A DNA stretch of 64,000 nt from G965267605 sp965267605 (GCA_965267605.1 OZ254088.1:2852001-2916000), one strand, 5' to 3'; counted from the first letter of the stretch, positions 1 through 8,847 are shown. Made by a program: numbers and translations. Notes: generated by a model from the letters alone, not told the origin.

Positions 1-449
1 TTACTGGTATTATGGTAACCTCTGGTGTTGATGAGCATCTGGCTACAATCACGCTTCACGAGCAAGGCATTATGGTGGGCAAGGGCTTTGAAGTAATTGC
101 GCACAAAAAGCCTTTGATCAGAAAAGATGGCGGCTGGATCGAAGAGATGGAATCAAAAGAGGTAGCTCTTGATCCAAACAACAAGGATATTGGCACCATG
201 ATCGCAACGATTACGCCTACGTTGAAGATGACTCCTGACGGAAGGGGTATCAGCATCAAAGGTGCGAGACCAATCAATACACAAACCTTCATTGATGGTA
301 TCAAAACAAGAGGTACCAACATGACACTCCCTTCCATGGGTGTTGGAAACGTGAAGGTGTACACCGCAGGTATTCCTGCTAAGTACGGTGATGTAACTGG
401 CGGTGTAATCGCAATTGAAACCAAAAGTTACTTCGATCTCATCAAGTAA
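1..449 (+). CDS. Barrel-less TonB-receptor plug protein, 5' end outside window
   Basis: The reading frame is open to the window edge, so the N-terminus is missing; about 149 residues are visible. The C-terminal ~100 residues resemble the plug domain of TonB-dependent outer-membrane receptors: an isoleucine-rich start, the GARPINTQ segment, a VKVYTAGIPAKYG stretch and the DVTGGVI end typical of a plug. In true receptors a barrel of 500 or more residues follows; here the protein stops after KSYFDLIK. The next gene, 11 bases downstream, is a paralogue ending at the same point, so truncation by mutation is unlikely. Inference: a stand-alone periplasmic plug-like protein. Its partner is unknown. 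Confidence 0.75.
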   Translation, partial: TGIMVTSGVDEHLATITLHEQGIMVGKGFEVIAHKKPLIRKDGGWIEEMESKEVALDPNNKDIGTMIATITPTLKMTPDGRGISIKGARPINTQTFIDGIKTRGTNMTLPSMGVGNVKVYTAGIPAKYGDVTGGVIAIETKSYFDLIK

Positions 450-460
450 ATCGTACAGAT

Positions 461-1177
461 ATGAAAAGAGTAAAGCACATACTGGCGATTGCTGCACTGG
501 GATTGAGCAGCTTCGCGATTGGTCAAAATGGAGAGATTCATGGAACAATCACAGATGACAGCGGATTCCCTCTTCCGGGAGTTGTGGTGTACATCACACA
601 AGGAGCGGCTAAGCTGCAAACTATGACAGACGACAAAGGTAAATACAAGCTTAAACCTCTACCCAATGGTAAATACACCATTAGAATGAGTCTGATCACA
701 TACCGAGACCTGGTTATTCAGGCCGTAGATGTATCAACCGACAAGATCACGTTTGCACATGGGAAATTACCATTCAGCAACACGCTAACCGGACATATTG
801 TTAGACCTAAATACGAACCGTGGGAACCAAAATTGATTGACCCAGACGATACCGGTGCTGATTACATTCCCGCGATTGACATAAAGCGCAATCCGTTAGG
901 TCAAGACGTTAAAAAAATGATCACAATGTTGCCTGGTGTTACGCAAGTTCCTGGCGGAACCGAACTAACCATCAGGGGAGCAAGACCGATCAACACACAA
1001 TACGTGATAGAAGGTGTTAAATTGAACAATACCAACCTGACATTACCTAGCTCTGCCATAGGCAAAGTGAAGGTGTATACCAGCGGTGTACCAGCGAAAT
1101 ACGGTGATGTTACAGGTGGTGTAATAGTATTAGAGATGAAGAGTTATTTCGATTTACTGCAGGAAGCCCGGAAGTAG
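461..1177 (+). CDS. Barrel-less TonB-receptor plug protein with carboxypeptidase-regulatory-like domain
   Basis: 238 residues. A signal peptide (residues 1-21, ending SSFAIGQ) is followed by a carboxypeptidase-regulatory-like beta-sandwich (about 22-105, with the usual GxPLPGVVVYI and DDKGKYKL motifs), a linker, and a TonB-receptor plug domain (about 140-230). This is the standard N-terminal half of a Bacteroidota SusC/TonB receptor, but no beta-barrel follows and the stop is clean. It shares GARPINTQ, AKYGDVTGGVI and KSYFDL with the upstream paralogue; the pair is a tandem duplication and probably one transcript. It sits just ahead of a sigma factor gene. Alternative: a decayed receptor, but two paralogues ending alike argue against that. 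Confidence 0.8.
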   Translation: MKRVKHILAIAALGLSSFAIGQNGEIHGTITDDSGFPLPGVVVYITQGAAKLQTMTDDKGKYKLKPLPNGKYTIRMSLITYRDLVIQAVDVSTDKITFAHGKLPFSNTLTGHIVRPKYEPWEPKLIDPDDTGADYIPAIDIKRNPLGQDVKKMITMLPGVTQVPGGTELTIRGARPINTQYVIEGVKLNNTNLTLPSSAIGKVKVYTSGVPAKYGDVTGGVIVLEMKSYFDLLQEARK

Positions 1178-1215
1178 GCAAACTGCTCTAAACAAGGCCC
1201 TTGCAAGTAGCTTAG

Positions 1216-1223
1216 TATATTTG
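1216..1223 (+). promoter_or_regulatory. -7 promoter element of the sigma factor gene
   Basis: TATATTTG is a perfect match to the Bacteroidota -7 consensus TAnnTTTG, 32 bases before the sigma factor ATG. No clear -33 TTTG lies at the expected spacing. It suggests the sigma factor operon can be transcribed separately from the plug genes. Confidence 0.5.
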
Positions 1224-1255
1224 TAAGGAATACAAAGCAATTCGCACGCACATTT

Positions 1256-1873
1256 ATGAGGATCTCAGGGAGAGCCCATATAGATAAACTGACCGACTCT
1301 GAACTGATCGACCAGTACAAATCCTCCGGGAATAAAGACCTGGTGGGGGAACTGTACAAGCGTTATGCACACTTGGTATACGGTTTGTGTATCAAGTACT
1401 TGCAGGACGAGGACGAGAGTAAAGATGCCGTCTTGCAGATCTTTGAAAAGTTGATGAAAGATCTGAAGAGACATAAGGTAGATCACTTCAAATCATGGTT
1501 GTACATGGTTTCGAAGAACTTCTGCCTGATGGAGCTTAGAAAGAACAAGACGAATGTGCGGAGGATAGATGAGTATAAGAACCATGTAGAAGGATCAGCA
1601 GATCCGGAACTGGTTGGAGCTGAACAGGAGGCGATGGAGGAGAAGGAAATGCAGCTCAATAAAATGCACGAGGCGCTCTCGTGTTTGAAGGAAGAACAGA
1701 AGATATGTGTTGAAATGTTCTACCTGAAACAACAGTCATATCAGGAAATAGCTGACGTGACAGGATATGAAGTGAATAAAGTAAAAAGCTATATACAGAA
1801 TGGGAAACGCAATCTCAAGCTGTATTTAACCAATGCCAAACCAATGAATGTGGACCGTGCAGTAGGGAAATAA
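1256..1873 (+). CDS. RNA polymerase sigma-70 family (ECF-type) sigma factor
   Basis: 205 residues, the usual ECF size. Region 2 spans about residues 28-100 (ELYKRYAHLVYGLCIKYL, then a SWLYMVSKNF core-binding and -10 recognition segment). Region 4 spans about 140-192, with a helix-turn-helix containing QSYQEIADVTGYEVNKVKSY. The charged linker between them is rich in Glu. ECF factors direct RNA polymerase to a small regulon and are usually held by an anti-sigma factor. The next gene starts 11 bases later and encodes a membrane protein with an anti-sigma-like N-terminus, so the two are probably an operon and a regulatory pair. The ATG at 1256 follows a -7 box by 32 bases. Confidence 0.9.
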   Translation: MRISGRAHIDKLTDSELIDQYKSSGNKDLVGELYKRYAHLVYGLCIKYLQDEDESKDAVLQIFEKLMKDLKRHKVDHFKSWLYMVSKNFCLMELRKNKTNVRRIDEYKNHVEGSADPELVGAEQEAMEEKEMQLNKMHEALSCLKEEQKICVEMFYLKQQSYQEIADVTGYEVNKVKSYIQNGKRNLKLYLTNAKPMNVDRAVGK

Positions 1874-1884
1874 AATTATGGGTA

Positions 1885-3261
1885 ATGAAAGACTTTAAGG
1901 ACATATTTCAGGATAGCGGCTCTTTGTCGAAAGAGCAGCTTCAAGCGTACCTGGAAGGCAAGCTCACCGGTGCAGAATTGCACAAGGTGGAGGAGCAACT
2001 GATTGATGCTCCCTTTGAAGCCGAGGCGGCTGAAGGACTTGCTCAGGCCAGTGATCTCAACTACGCATTTGAGGGGATCCACGCGGACATTGATAAGGCT
2101 GCAAGTACAGCAGGAAGTTCTGCTGGTTTTAACTACACACCGCTAGCGCTGGCGGCATCTGTAGCTCTAATTGCAGTTACTCTGGTTGTAGTATGGACCA
2201 AGATGGACACTTCTGTTGGCAATGGTGATATGGCCGTTCAGCATGAGGCAACCGATGATGACGCGGACAATGATCTTACTCCTGAAAAGGATGAGGCTCC
2301 GATTATGGCCACGGAAGAAGCCAAACTTGAACAAGGAAATGAGAATATAGTAGACCTTGAAGGTGCCACGTTGGAAGATGATGAGGTAACAGTTTCCATG
2401 GACGTGCCAAGTGAGTCTGAAGTGACAGAGGATGTGCCGACTGACCTTGCGCTTGAAGAAGAAGGTGAGAGCAGAAATGACAATAAGCGCCAGTTGGATG
2501 ACCTTAAAAAGGAAAGCCCTAAGAAGTTCATGAACACTGCTTCAAACTATGCTTTCCAGCAATCTCAAACCGGCAAGAAGAATGCGGGCAGAGCCGCAGA
2601 TACGATGTCCTGGTCTGGCAATGTAGCTGAAAAGCAGGATGGGAATTCAAACGATACGAGAGATGAAATGAACAACGGATTCGGCTTTGGCCCTCCAGGG
2701 ACAAAGAACGAAGACAAAAAGTCTGGAGAACGAAAATCCGGTACCATTGATCGGTATGGATTGAAGCTGTATGATTATTCAAATGAATACGGAAAGGATG
2801 ACTGGAAGGATGGTCTTCAGTCGAAAGGTGTTCCACCTGAGTATAAAGACAAGCAGCAAATGAAAGAGGCTGCTGACGAAGATGTAATGACCAGAAGCAC
2901 CCAGACGTTCACTTACGATCAGGTTCTTGATCAGGCGGCTAAGGATTTTGATGCTGGGCAGTATGTCAAAAGTGAAGAATCCTGGAAGTTGATCAGAGAC
3001 AATTATTCAGACAATGTAAATGCGCAGTTCTATGGTGGTCTTTGTAACAAGGAACTTAACAAGAGTGACAAGGCGTTGACCTTATTGAAGCAAGCAGAAG
3101 ACAATAAGATTCCTGTATTCCAGGAAGAAGCTATCTGGCTTCAGGCATTGGTATACGAACAAAAGGGTGATACCGAGAATGCCCAAAAGTTGTTCAGGAA
3201 AGTTGCTGACATGAAGGGTGGGTTCTATCAAGAACGCGCCAGAAAGAAGCTGGCTAAGTAG
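1885..3261 (+). CDS. Membrane protein with anti-sigma-like N-terminus and C-terminal TPRs
   Basis: 458 residues. The N-terminus (about 13-52, LSKEQLQAYLEGKLTGAEL and a DAPF motif) resembles the cytoplasmic helical segment found before the membrane helix in Bacteroidota proteins encoded beside ECF sigma factors. A single transmembrane helix lies at about 86-104. A long acidic low-complexity stretch (about 110-215) and a Gly/Asn/Lys-rich linker follow. Tetratricopeptide-like repeats occupy about 345-455. Predicted topology: short cytoplasmic sigma-binding part, large periplasmic TPR part. The role as anti-sigma factor is inferred from layout and position, not from a recognised family signature. 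The stop codon directly abuts the stop of the convergent aminotransferase gene. Confidence 0.7.
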   Translation: MKDFKDIFQDSGSLSKEQLQAYLEGKLTGAELHKVEEQLIDAPFEAEAAEGLAQASDLNYAFEGIHADIDKAASTAGSSAGFNYTPLALAASVALIAVTLVVVWTKMDTSVGNGDMAVQHEATDDDADNDLTPEKDEAPIMATEEAKLEQGNENIVDLEGATLEDDEVTVSMDVPSESEVTEDVPTDLALEEEGESRNDNKRQLDDLKKESPKKFMNTASNYAFQQSQTGKKNAGRAADTMSWSGNVAEKQDGNSNDTRDEMNNGFGFGPPGTKNEDKKSGERKSGTIDRYGLKLYDYSNEYGKDDWKDGLQSKGVPPEYKDKQQMKEAADEDVMTRSTQTFTYDQVLDQAAKDFDAGQYVKSEESWKLIRDNYSDNVNAQFYGGLCNKELNKSDKALTLLKQAEDNKIPVFQEEAIWLQALVYEQKGDTENAQKLFRKVADMKGGFYQERARKKLAK

Positions 3262-4419
3262 TTATATCTTACTTAGAATCTCGCAAGCGTTGGCCAACGT
3301 TTCCGAGTTTTTCGCAAAGCAAAATCTCAATACTTTGGCGTCACTGCTCGTATGGTAGAAAACCGACACCGGTATGCTGGCCACTTTGTGCACCTTGGTA
3401 AGCCATTCCGCAAACTCCACATCGTGCATGTCCGAAATCTCGGAATAATCCAACAATTGAAAATATGTGCCTGAACATGCTACTTTCCGGAACCTACTTT
3501 CGTTAAGTGCGCCTGCAAACATATCTCGCTTCTCCTGATAGAAGGCCCCCAGTTGAAGGTATGCTTCCTTATCCTCCAGGTGATCTGCATACGCCATCTG
3601 AATGGGTGTATTAACAGAGAACACAATGAACTGATGTGCTTTCCTGAATTCGGTCATTAGCTCCTTAGGGGCAAGACAATACCCCAACTTCCATCCCGTA
3701 GTGTGGTATGTCTTTCCGAAGCTGGAAACAACAAAGCTCCTTTCCGCAAGGCCTGGAAACATAGCAGCACTCATGTGTTTCTTGCCATCAAAAACAATAT
3801 GCTCATACACCTCATCGCTCAAAACAACGATATCGCTTTGCGCAACAATCTTTTCAAGCTCTAACAAATCAGTTTCGGTGTAGGTAACTCCGGTTGGATT
3901 GTGGGGTGTGTTCAGAATGATCATTCGCGTTCGCTGCGTAATGACCTTCTTCACCTGCTCCCAATCGATCTTATACGTTGGATGCTCTGTACGTACATAA
4001 ATTACCTTGCCCCCATTCAGGTGAATAGCTGGTTCGTAACAATCATAAGCCGGTGTGAAAATGATCACTTCATCCCCCTCGCTTACCATAGAGGTAATAG
4101 CAGCATAGATGGCCTCGGTAGCTCCAGATGTTACTGTGATTTCACTTTCAACATCGTACGCACACCCATAAAGTTCTTCCGTTTTCTCAGCTATCCGCTC
4201 TCGTAACCGTGGTACACCAGACATGGGTGCATACTGATTGTTGGCGGTTTTCATATAGTGCGAAACTCGCTCCACCAATTTAGGGTCACAATCGAAATCC
4301 GGGAAGCCTTGGGAGAGATTGATGGCACCGTGATCGGCAGCCATTTTGCTCATGATGCTAAATATCGTGTTTCCTGTTTGAGGAAGTTTAGACTTAACGT
4401 TGGATGTAAAGCTGGGCAT
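3262..4419 (-). CDS. PLP-dependent aminotransferase, methionine/kynurenine type
   Basis: 385 residues, fold-type I aminotransferase (class I/II), closest in style to YbdL methionine aminotransferase and kynurenine-oxoglutarate transaminases. The N-terminus has the family signature INLSQGFPDFD (about 33-43). TPHNPTG lies at 171-177, the SDEVYEH segment binding the cofactor pyridine at 201-207, and the Schiff-base lysine is Lys236 in SSFGKTYHTTGWKLGY. It starts 5 bases after the stop of sdhB and is likely the last gene of that transcript. Substrate is inferred from family style; glutamine- or aromatic-specific members look similar. An ATG at 4419 fits the family N-terminus. Confidence 0.85.
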   Translation of the reverse strand: MPSFTSNVKSKLPQTGNTIFSIMSKMAADHGAINLSQGFPDFDCDPKLVERVSHYMKTANNQYAPMSGVPRLRERIAEKTEELYGCAYDVESEITVTSGATEAIYAAITSMVSEGDEVIIFTPAYDCYEPAIHLNGGKVIYVRTEHPTYKIDWEQVKKVITQRTRMIILNTPHNPTGVTYTETDLLELEKIVAQSDIVVLSDEVYEHIVFDGKKHMSAAMFPGLAERSFVVSSFGKTYHTTGWKLGYCLAPKELMTEFRKAHQFIVFSVNTPIQMAYADHLEDKEAYLQLGAFYQEKRDMFAGALNESRFRKVACSGTYFQLLDYSEISDMHDVEFAEWLTKVHKVASIPVSVFYHTSSDAKVLRFCFAKNSETLANACEILSKI

Positions 4420-4424
4420 TGGGC

Positions 4425-5183
4425 TTAGTCAGACGTAACACTCGCCTTGAGAAATTCTCTGTTCATCCTTGCGATGTTCTCCAATGAGATCCCTTTAGGG
4501 CATTCCACCTCACAGGCGCCAGTGTTCGTGCAATTACCAAATCCTTCATCATCCATCTGCTCAACCATATTAAGCACGCGCTCTTTGGCTTCAACCTGAC
4601 CTTGTGGCAACAATGCCAACTGAGAAACCTTGGCAGAAACAAATAACATCGCGGAAGCATTTTTACATGTGGCAACACATGCACCACACCCAATACATGT
4701 GGCAGCATCAAACGCTTTATCCGCATCCGCCTTAGGAACAGGAATCGCATTCGCATCCTGTGTATTCCCGGAAGTATTAACAGAAACAAATCCACCTGCG
4801 TTCATCACTCTATCGAAAGCGGTGCGGTCAACTACTAAATCCTTCACCACCGGAAACGCTGACGCCCGGAACGGTTCAATGTAGATGGTATCCCCGTCTT
4901 TGAACTTTCGCATGTGAAGTTGACATGTAGTTACTCCTCTATCCGGCCCATGTGCCTCACCATTGATGAACAACGAGCACATACCACAGATCCCCTCGCG
5001 GCAGTCGTGGTCAAATGCAACCGGCTCTTTGCCTTCATTGATCAACTGCTCATTGAGAACATCCATCATTTCCAGAAACGACATGTGCTCAGATATGTCA
5101 GACAGCTTGTAGGTTTCCAAAGCACCTTTCGCATCAGCATTCGCCTGACGCCAAACCTTGAGTGTAAGATTCATGCCTGCCAT
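4425..5183 (-). CDS. sdhB: Succinate dehydrogenase/fumarate reductase iron-sulfur subunit
   Basis: 252 residues. Electron-transfer subunit carrying three clusters from the flavoprotein to the quinone site. The 2Fe-2S ligands are visible as CREGICGMC (Cys61, 66, 69) and Cys87. The 4Fe-4S set is CIGCGACVATC and the 3Fe-4S set is CTNTGACEVECPKG. The first set ends C-K rather than the C-P of many homologues. It lies 6 bases after sdhA in the order sdhC-sdhA-sdhB, the arrangement usual in Bacteroidota, where the enzyme is a di-haem, single-anchor (type B) complex. From sequence alone succinate oxidation and fumarate reduction cannot be told apart. Confidence 0.97.
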   Translation of the reverse strand: MAGMNLTLKVWRQANADAKGALETYKLSDISEHMSFLEMMDVLNEQLINEGKEPVAFDHDCREGICGMCSLFINGEAHGPDRGVTTCQLHMRKFKDGDTIYIEPFRASAFPVVKDLVVDRTAFDRVMNAGGFVSVNTSGNTQDANAIPVPKADADKAFDAATCIGCGACVATCKNASAMLFVSAKVSQLALLPQGQVEAKERVLNMVEQMDDEGFGNCTNTGACEVECPKGISLENIARMNREFLKASVTSD

Positions 5184-5189
5184 ATCGTA

Positions 5190-7193
5190 CTATTTATAAC
5201 TTCTTTGTTTCAACTCAATATCATTGAAAGAGAGCTGCTCCTTGTGAACGTTCGCATTGCCTGCATCACCCGTCCACTCCCATGCGGCTACGTAAGCAAA
5301 ATTATCATCATCCCGTTTAGCTTCCCCCTCCTCTGTCTGAGACTCTTCACGGAAATGACCGCCACAAGATTCACTTCTTTCAAGTGCATCCTTTGCAAAC
5401 AACTCACCCAACTCCAAAAAGTCCGCTACCCTTGTTGCCTTCTCCAATTCAGGATTGAACTCATCTATTTTTCCGGGAACCCTTACTTCCTTGTGGAACT
5501 CCTCTCGGATCTGTCGGATCTCTTCGATCGCTTCTCTCAGGCCTTGAGCGTTTCTTGCCATACCCACCTTATCCCACATAACTTTTCCTAAACGCTTGTG
5601 GAAGTGATCTACACTTTTCGTTCCCTCGTTATTGATAAGCTTAGAAAGTCTTTCTTTTACCGAATCTTCCGCTTCTGCAAACTCTGCAGTATCTATTGAA
5701 ATGGGCCCTGTTCGAATGTCATCTGCAAGGTAATCTCCGATGGTATAAGGTAGAACGAAGTAGCCATCTGCAAGTCCTTGCATCAAAGCTGATGCCCCAA
5801 GCCTGTTCGCACCATGATCTGAGAAATTCGCTTCGCCAGCGGCATAACATCCCGGTATGGTTGTCATGAGATTGTAATCTACCCAAAGTCCGCCCATCGT
5901 ATAGTGTACAGCAGGATAAATCTTCATGGGGGTTTTGTACGGATTATCATCTGTGATCTTCTCGTACATCTGGAAAAGGTTACCATACTTGGCCTCTACA
6001 ACTCCTTCACCTAACTCACGAATCCTCTGCTCCGAAGCATTGTTCTCGCCAAGCACCGTAGCTTTCTCCTTACCGTATCGCATGATGGCCGAAGCAAAGT
6101 CAAGATATACGGCCTCTCCTGTCTCATTCACACCATAACCTGCATCGCACCTTTCTTTGGCTGCTCTGGAAGCAACATCTCGTGGCACAAGGTTACCAAA
6201 TGAAGGATACCTTCTCTCCAGATAGTAATCTCTGTCTTCCTCTTTAAGATCGGTGGGCTTCAGTTTTCCTTCCCGGATCGCTTTAACATCTTCAATATTC
6301 TTTGGCACCCAAATCCTTCCATCATTCCTTAGTGACTCAGACATCAACGTTAGCTTGGACTGATAATCACCAGATCTTGGAATACATGTTGGGTGAATCT
6401 GTGTATAACACGGATTTGCGAAATACGCTCCTTTTCTATGGGCCCTCCAAGCAGCAGTCACATTGGATCCCATCGCGTTGGTAGAAAGGAAGAACACATT
6501 CCCATATCCTCCTGTTGCCAAAACAACCGCATGTGCAGAGTGTCGTTCAATCTTCCCAGTTACCAGATTTCGTGCAATGATCCCTCTGGCCTTCCCGTCC
6601 ACGATCACCAATTCCAACATTTCATGTCGGTTGTACATCTGGACTTTACCTTTTCCAATTTGCCGGCTCATGGCGGAGTACGCACCCAGCAATAACTGCT
6701 GTCCGGTTTGTCCCTTAGCATAGAATGTTCTTGACACCAACACCCCACCAAAAGATCGGTTATCCAGAAGTCCGCCATACTCCCGAGCAAAAGGCACCCC
6801 CTGGGCAACACACTGATCAATGATGTTTGCAGACACCTCGGCCAATCTGTAAACGTTCGCTTCCCGTCCACGGTAATCACCCCCCTTTACGGTGTCATAA
6901 AACAACCTGTAAATGGAGTCCCCATCATTCTGGTAATTCTTCGCTGCATTTATACCGCCCTGGGCAGCAATGGAGTGGGCTCTTCTTGGGCTATCCTGAA
7001 AACAAAAGGCTTTCACATTGTACCCTAGCTCTGCAAGAGAAGCTGCTGCAGAGCCTCCTGCCAGTCCGGTACCAACAACGATTACATCTATCAAACGTTT
7101 GTTGGCAGGATTGACCACATTGATGTTGTTCTTGTGGTTCGTCCACTTATCCTTAATAGGTCCTTCCGGTATTTTAGCATCTAATACACTCAT
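5190..7193 (-). CDS. sdhA: Succinate dehydrogenase/fumarate reductase flavoprotein subunit
   Basis: 667 residues, longer than the E. coli protein (588) but normal for the Bacteroidota/epsilon-type enzymes. The dinucleotide-binding motif VVGTGLAGGSAAASLAELG lies at about 39-57. His73 in RRAHSIAAQGG is the expected covalent FAD attachment residue. The substrate-site segments QIHPTCIP and HGANRLGASALMQGL are present. It oxidises succinate to fumarate (or the reverse) on the cytoplasmic face of the membrane complex. The gene begins 2 bases after sdhC ends. Confidence 0.97.
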   Translation of the reverse strand: MSVLDAKIPEGPIKDKWTNHKNNINVVNPANKRLIDVIVVGTGLAGGSAAASLAELGYNVKAFCFQDSPRRAHSIAAQGGINAAKNYQNDGDSIYRLFYDTVKGGDYRGREANVYRLAEVSANIIDQCVAQGVPFAREYGGLLDNRSFGGVLVSRTFYAKGQTGQQLLLGAYSAMSRQIGKGKVQMYNRHEMLELVIVDGKARGIIARNLVTGKIERHSAHAVVLATGGYGNVFFLSTNAMGSNVTAAWRAHRKGAYFANPCYTQIHPTCIPRSGDYQSKLTLMSESLRNDGRIWVPKNIEDVKAIREGKLKPTDLKEEDRDYYLERRYPSFGNLVPRDVASRAAKERCDAGYGVNETGEAVYLDFASAIMRYGKEKATVLGENNASEQRIRELGEGVVEAKYGNLFQMYEKITDDNPYKTPMKIYPAVHYTMGGLWVDYNLMTTIPGCYAAGEANFSDHGANRLGASALMQGLADGYFVLPYTIGDYLADDIRTGPISIDTAEFAEAEDSVKERLSKLINNEGTKSVDHFHKRLGKVMWDKVGMARNAQGLREAIEEIRQIREEFHKEVRVPGKIDEFNPELEKATRVADFLELGELFAKDALERSESCGGHFREESQTEEGEAKRDDDNFAYVAAWEWTGDAGNANVHKEQLSFNDIELKQRSYK

Positions 7194-7195
7194 GG

Positions 7196-7894
7196 CTACA
7201 GCATAAATCTTATCCAGATAGGTATGATTGCAAACGCCCCTGGGATCAGTATGGCAAAAGCAATGCCCACCTTTCTGATGATGGGTGTGAACTTAGAATG
7301 TCTTAATCCTAGCGATTGAAACGCACTCTGGAAACCATGTGCCAGGTGGAATGCAATGAAGACCATGCTTACTACATAGACCAAGGTCCAAACAAGCCCC
7401 AGGGTTCCGTCTCTGAAGAAGGTCATAACAACCGTATACAGGTCCTTCACTTGTTGGCCATTCATATCATATACAGCTACCTCACCGTAGTGCATCTTCC
7501 ACCAGAAATGTGCCATGTGAGATACAATGTAGAATAGCAATAGTGTTCCCAACATAGCCATGTTCCGCGATGCCCAGCTGCTATTCGCGCCAGCATTTTC
7601 TTTAGCATACCTAACCTTTCTGGCCTTCTTGTTTTGAATGGTAAGTGCAATACCATCAATAGCGTGAAACAAGATGCTGATGTAGGTTACCCAGGACAAT
7701 ATTTTGACCAACGGATTGGTGGTCATAAACAACGCGTAGGCATTGAATTGATCTCTTGCTTCATCTCCCATGGGCAGCATCAGCTGCAGGTTTCCCAGTA
7801 AATGACCAACTAGAAACAGACATAGAAACAGGCCTGTCAGTGCCATCCAGTACTTCTTCACCAACGATGATGACAGCAGTGCCGAATTACTCAT
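7196..7894 (-). CDS. sdhC: Succinate dehydrogenase cytochrome b subunit (di-haem anchor)
   Basis: 232 residues with five predicted transmembrane helices. It belongs to the single-subunit di-haem anchor family (Bacillus SdhC / Wolinella FrdC type). Candidate axial histidines are spread over four helices: His31 (VGHLLGN), His77 (LFHAID), His126/129 (SHMAHF) and His183/186 (FHLAHG). It anchors the SdhA-SdhB dimer and passes electrons to menaquinone, the usual quinone in this phylum. First gene of the sdhC-sdhA-sdhB-aminotransferase run. The 149-base gap to the divergent gene at 8044 must hold its promoter; I see only a 7/8 match to TAnnTTTG there (about 7984-7991). Confidence 0.95.
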   Translation of the reverse strand: MSNSALLSSSLVKKYWMALTGLFLCLFLVGHLLGNLQLMLPMGDEARDQFNAYALFMTTNPLVKILSWVTYISILFHAIDGIALTIQNKKARKVRYAKENAGANSSWASRNMAMLGTLLLFYIVSHMAHFWWKMHYGEVAVYDMNGQQVKDLYTVVMTFFRDGTLGLVWTLVYVVSMVFIAFHLAHGFQSAFQSLGLRHSKFTPIIRKVGIAFAILIPGAFAIIPIWIRFML

Positions 7895-8043
7895 TACCCT
7901 ATAAAATTTTTAACGTGCGTAGACATCGGATAAGCGCTGCCAAGGTAACAATTATTGCTGTTCAACCCGCACTTCAACTTAGGCAAATACACCGGGTGTG
8001 GACAGATTTTTCTGTAATTTCGACTACACCAAACTCGATCGTT

Positions 8044-8847
8044 ATGCATAAAAAAATTACTGCCTTACTATGTTGTATACTGGCTGCTGGATGGTTTGCA
8101 TTTCAGGGCGCTTCATCCGGAGTGGCGTTGATTCAGAATGCCGACCGCACAGGTGCACCTGGAAGTAGCGCCAATTGCTCCCAATGTCACTCCGGTGGCA
8201 ACTTCAATGCTACCCTGGGTCACATTATCAGAGATACGGCTACAGGACAACAGGTTACCTCCGTAAACGGTGGTCAGACATATGTGGTGATTTGGAAATT
8301 CAAACACTTCGGTGCAACCCGTTTTGGATTCCAGGGCACCTGTAGAACAAGTGGAAACGCAAATGCGGGAACATTCGCAACTCCTGCACCTAATACCGCT
8401 GTTAGAACTGTTGCGGGCAAGAATGTGGTAGAACATATTGCGTCCAGCCCGGTAGATTCCTTTGGTACACTGTGGACCGCCCCAACAAATGAAGACACCG
8501 TTTTCTTTTATGGGTCAGGAAACGCAGCAAACGGCAATGGTGGCACCTCAGGAGATCAATATGCAGCGCTTGTTAGTCCGAGCATGGTATTGGTGAGCCA
8601 GCCTGTGGGCGAAGAAGAAGTATCACAGAAAGCCGTGAATATTTATCCTACACCGGCTTCACATACACTATTTGTTGAAGGAGTTTTCAATACCCAATAC
8701 ACCATTTACGATCTTTCAGGAAGGTCATGGATGAATGGTGCTGTTACTCCTAACGGCATTGATGTGGGGATACTTCCCGTTGGTGCTTACTTAATTAAAC
8801 TGGAGGGCGACCACAATGACGTGAAGAAATTCATTGTGGCCAGATAA
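8044..8847 (+). CDS. T9SS type A cargo protein with a CXXCH motif (choice-of-anchor V type)
   Basis: 267 residues. Signal peptide about 1-25. The segment GAPGSSANCSQCHSGG places Cys45-x-x-Cys48-His49, a c-type haem attachment pattern, right after export. This belongs to the Bacteroidota secreted family with an anchor-V/reeler-like beta domain, in which the motif is recurrent. The last ~75 residues (from VNIYPTPASHTLFVEG to the end) are a type A T9SS sorting domain, so the protein is predicted to reach the cell surface. The open frame extends upstream to 7756, but that would overlap sdhC antisense; ATG 8044 gives a proper signal peptide. Whether haem is bound is unknown. Confidence 0.85.
   Translation: MHKKITALLCCILAAGWFAFQGASSGVALIQNADRTGAPGSSANCSQCHSGGNFNATLGHIIRDTATGQQVTSVNGGQTYVVIWKFKHFGATRFGFQGTCRTSGNANAGTFATPAPNTAVRTVAGKNVVEHIASSPVDSFGTLWTAPTNEDTVFFYGSGNAANGNGGTSGDQYAALVSPSMVLVSQPVGEEEVSQKAVNIYPTPASHTLFVEGVFNTQYTIYDLSGRSWMNGAVTPNGIDVGILPVGAYLIKLEGDHNDVKKFIVAR

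Noticed and set aside
461..1177. Pseudogene of a full TonB receptor
   Set aside because: Both tandem copies end at the same homologous position and nothing barrel-like follows in any frame before the sigma factor gene.
4914..5591. A 225-codon open frame antisense to sdhB/sdhA
   Set aside because: It lies opposite strongly conserved catalytic genes and has no start context or recognisable domain.
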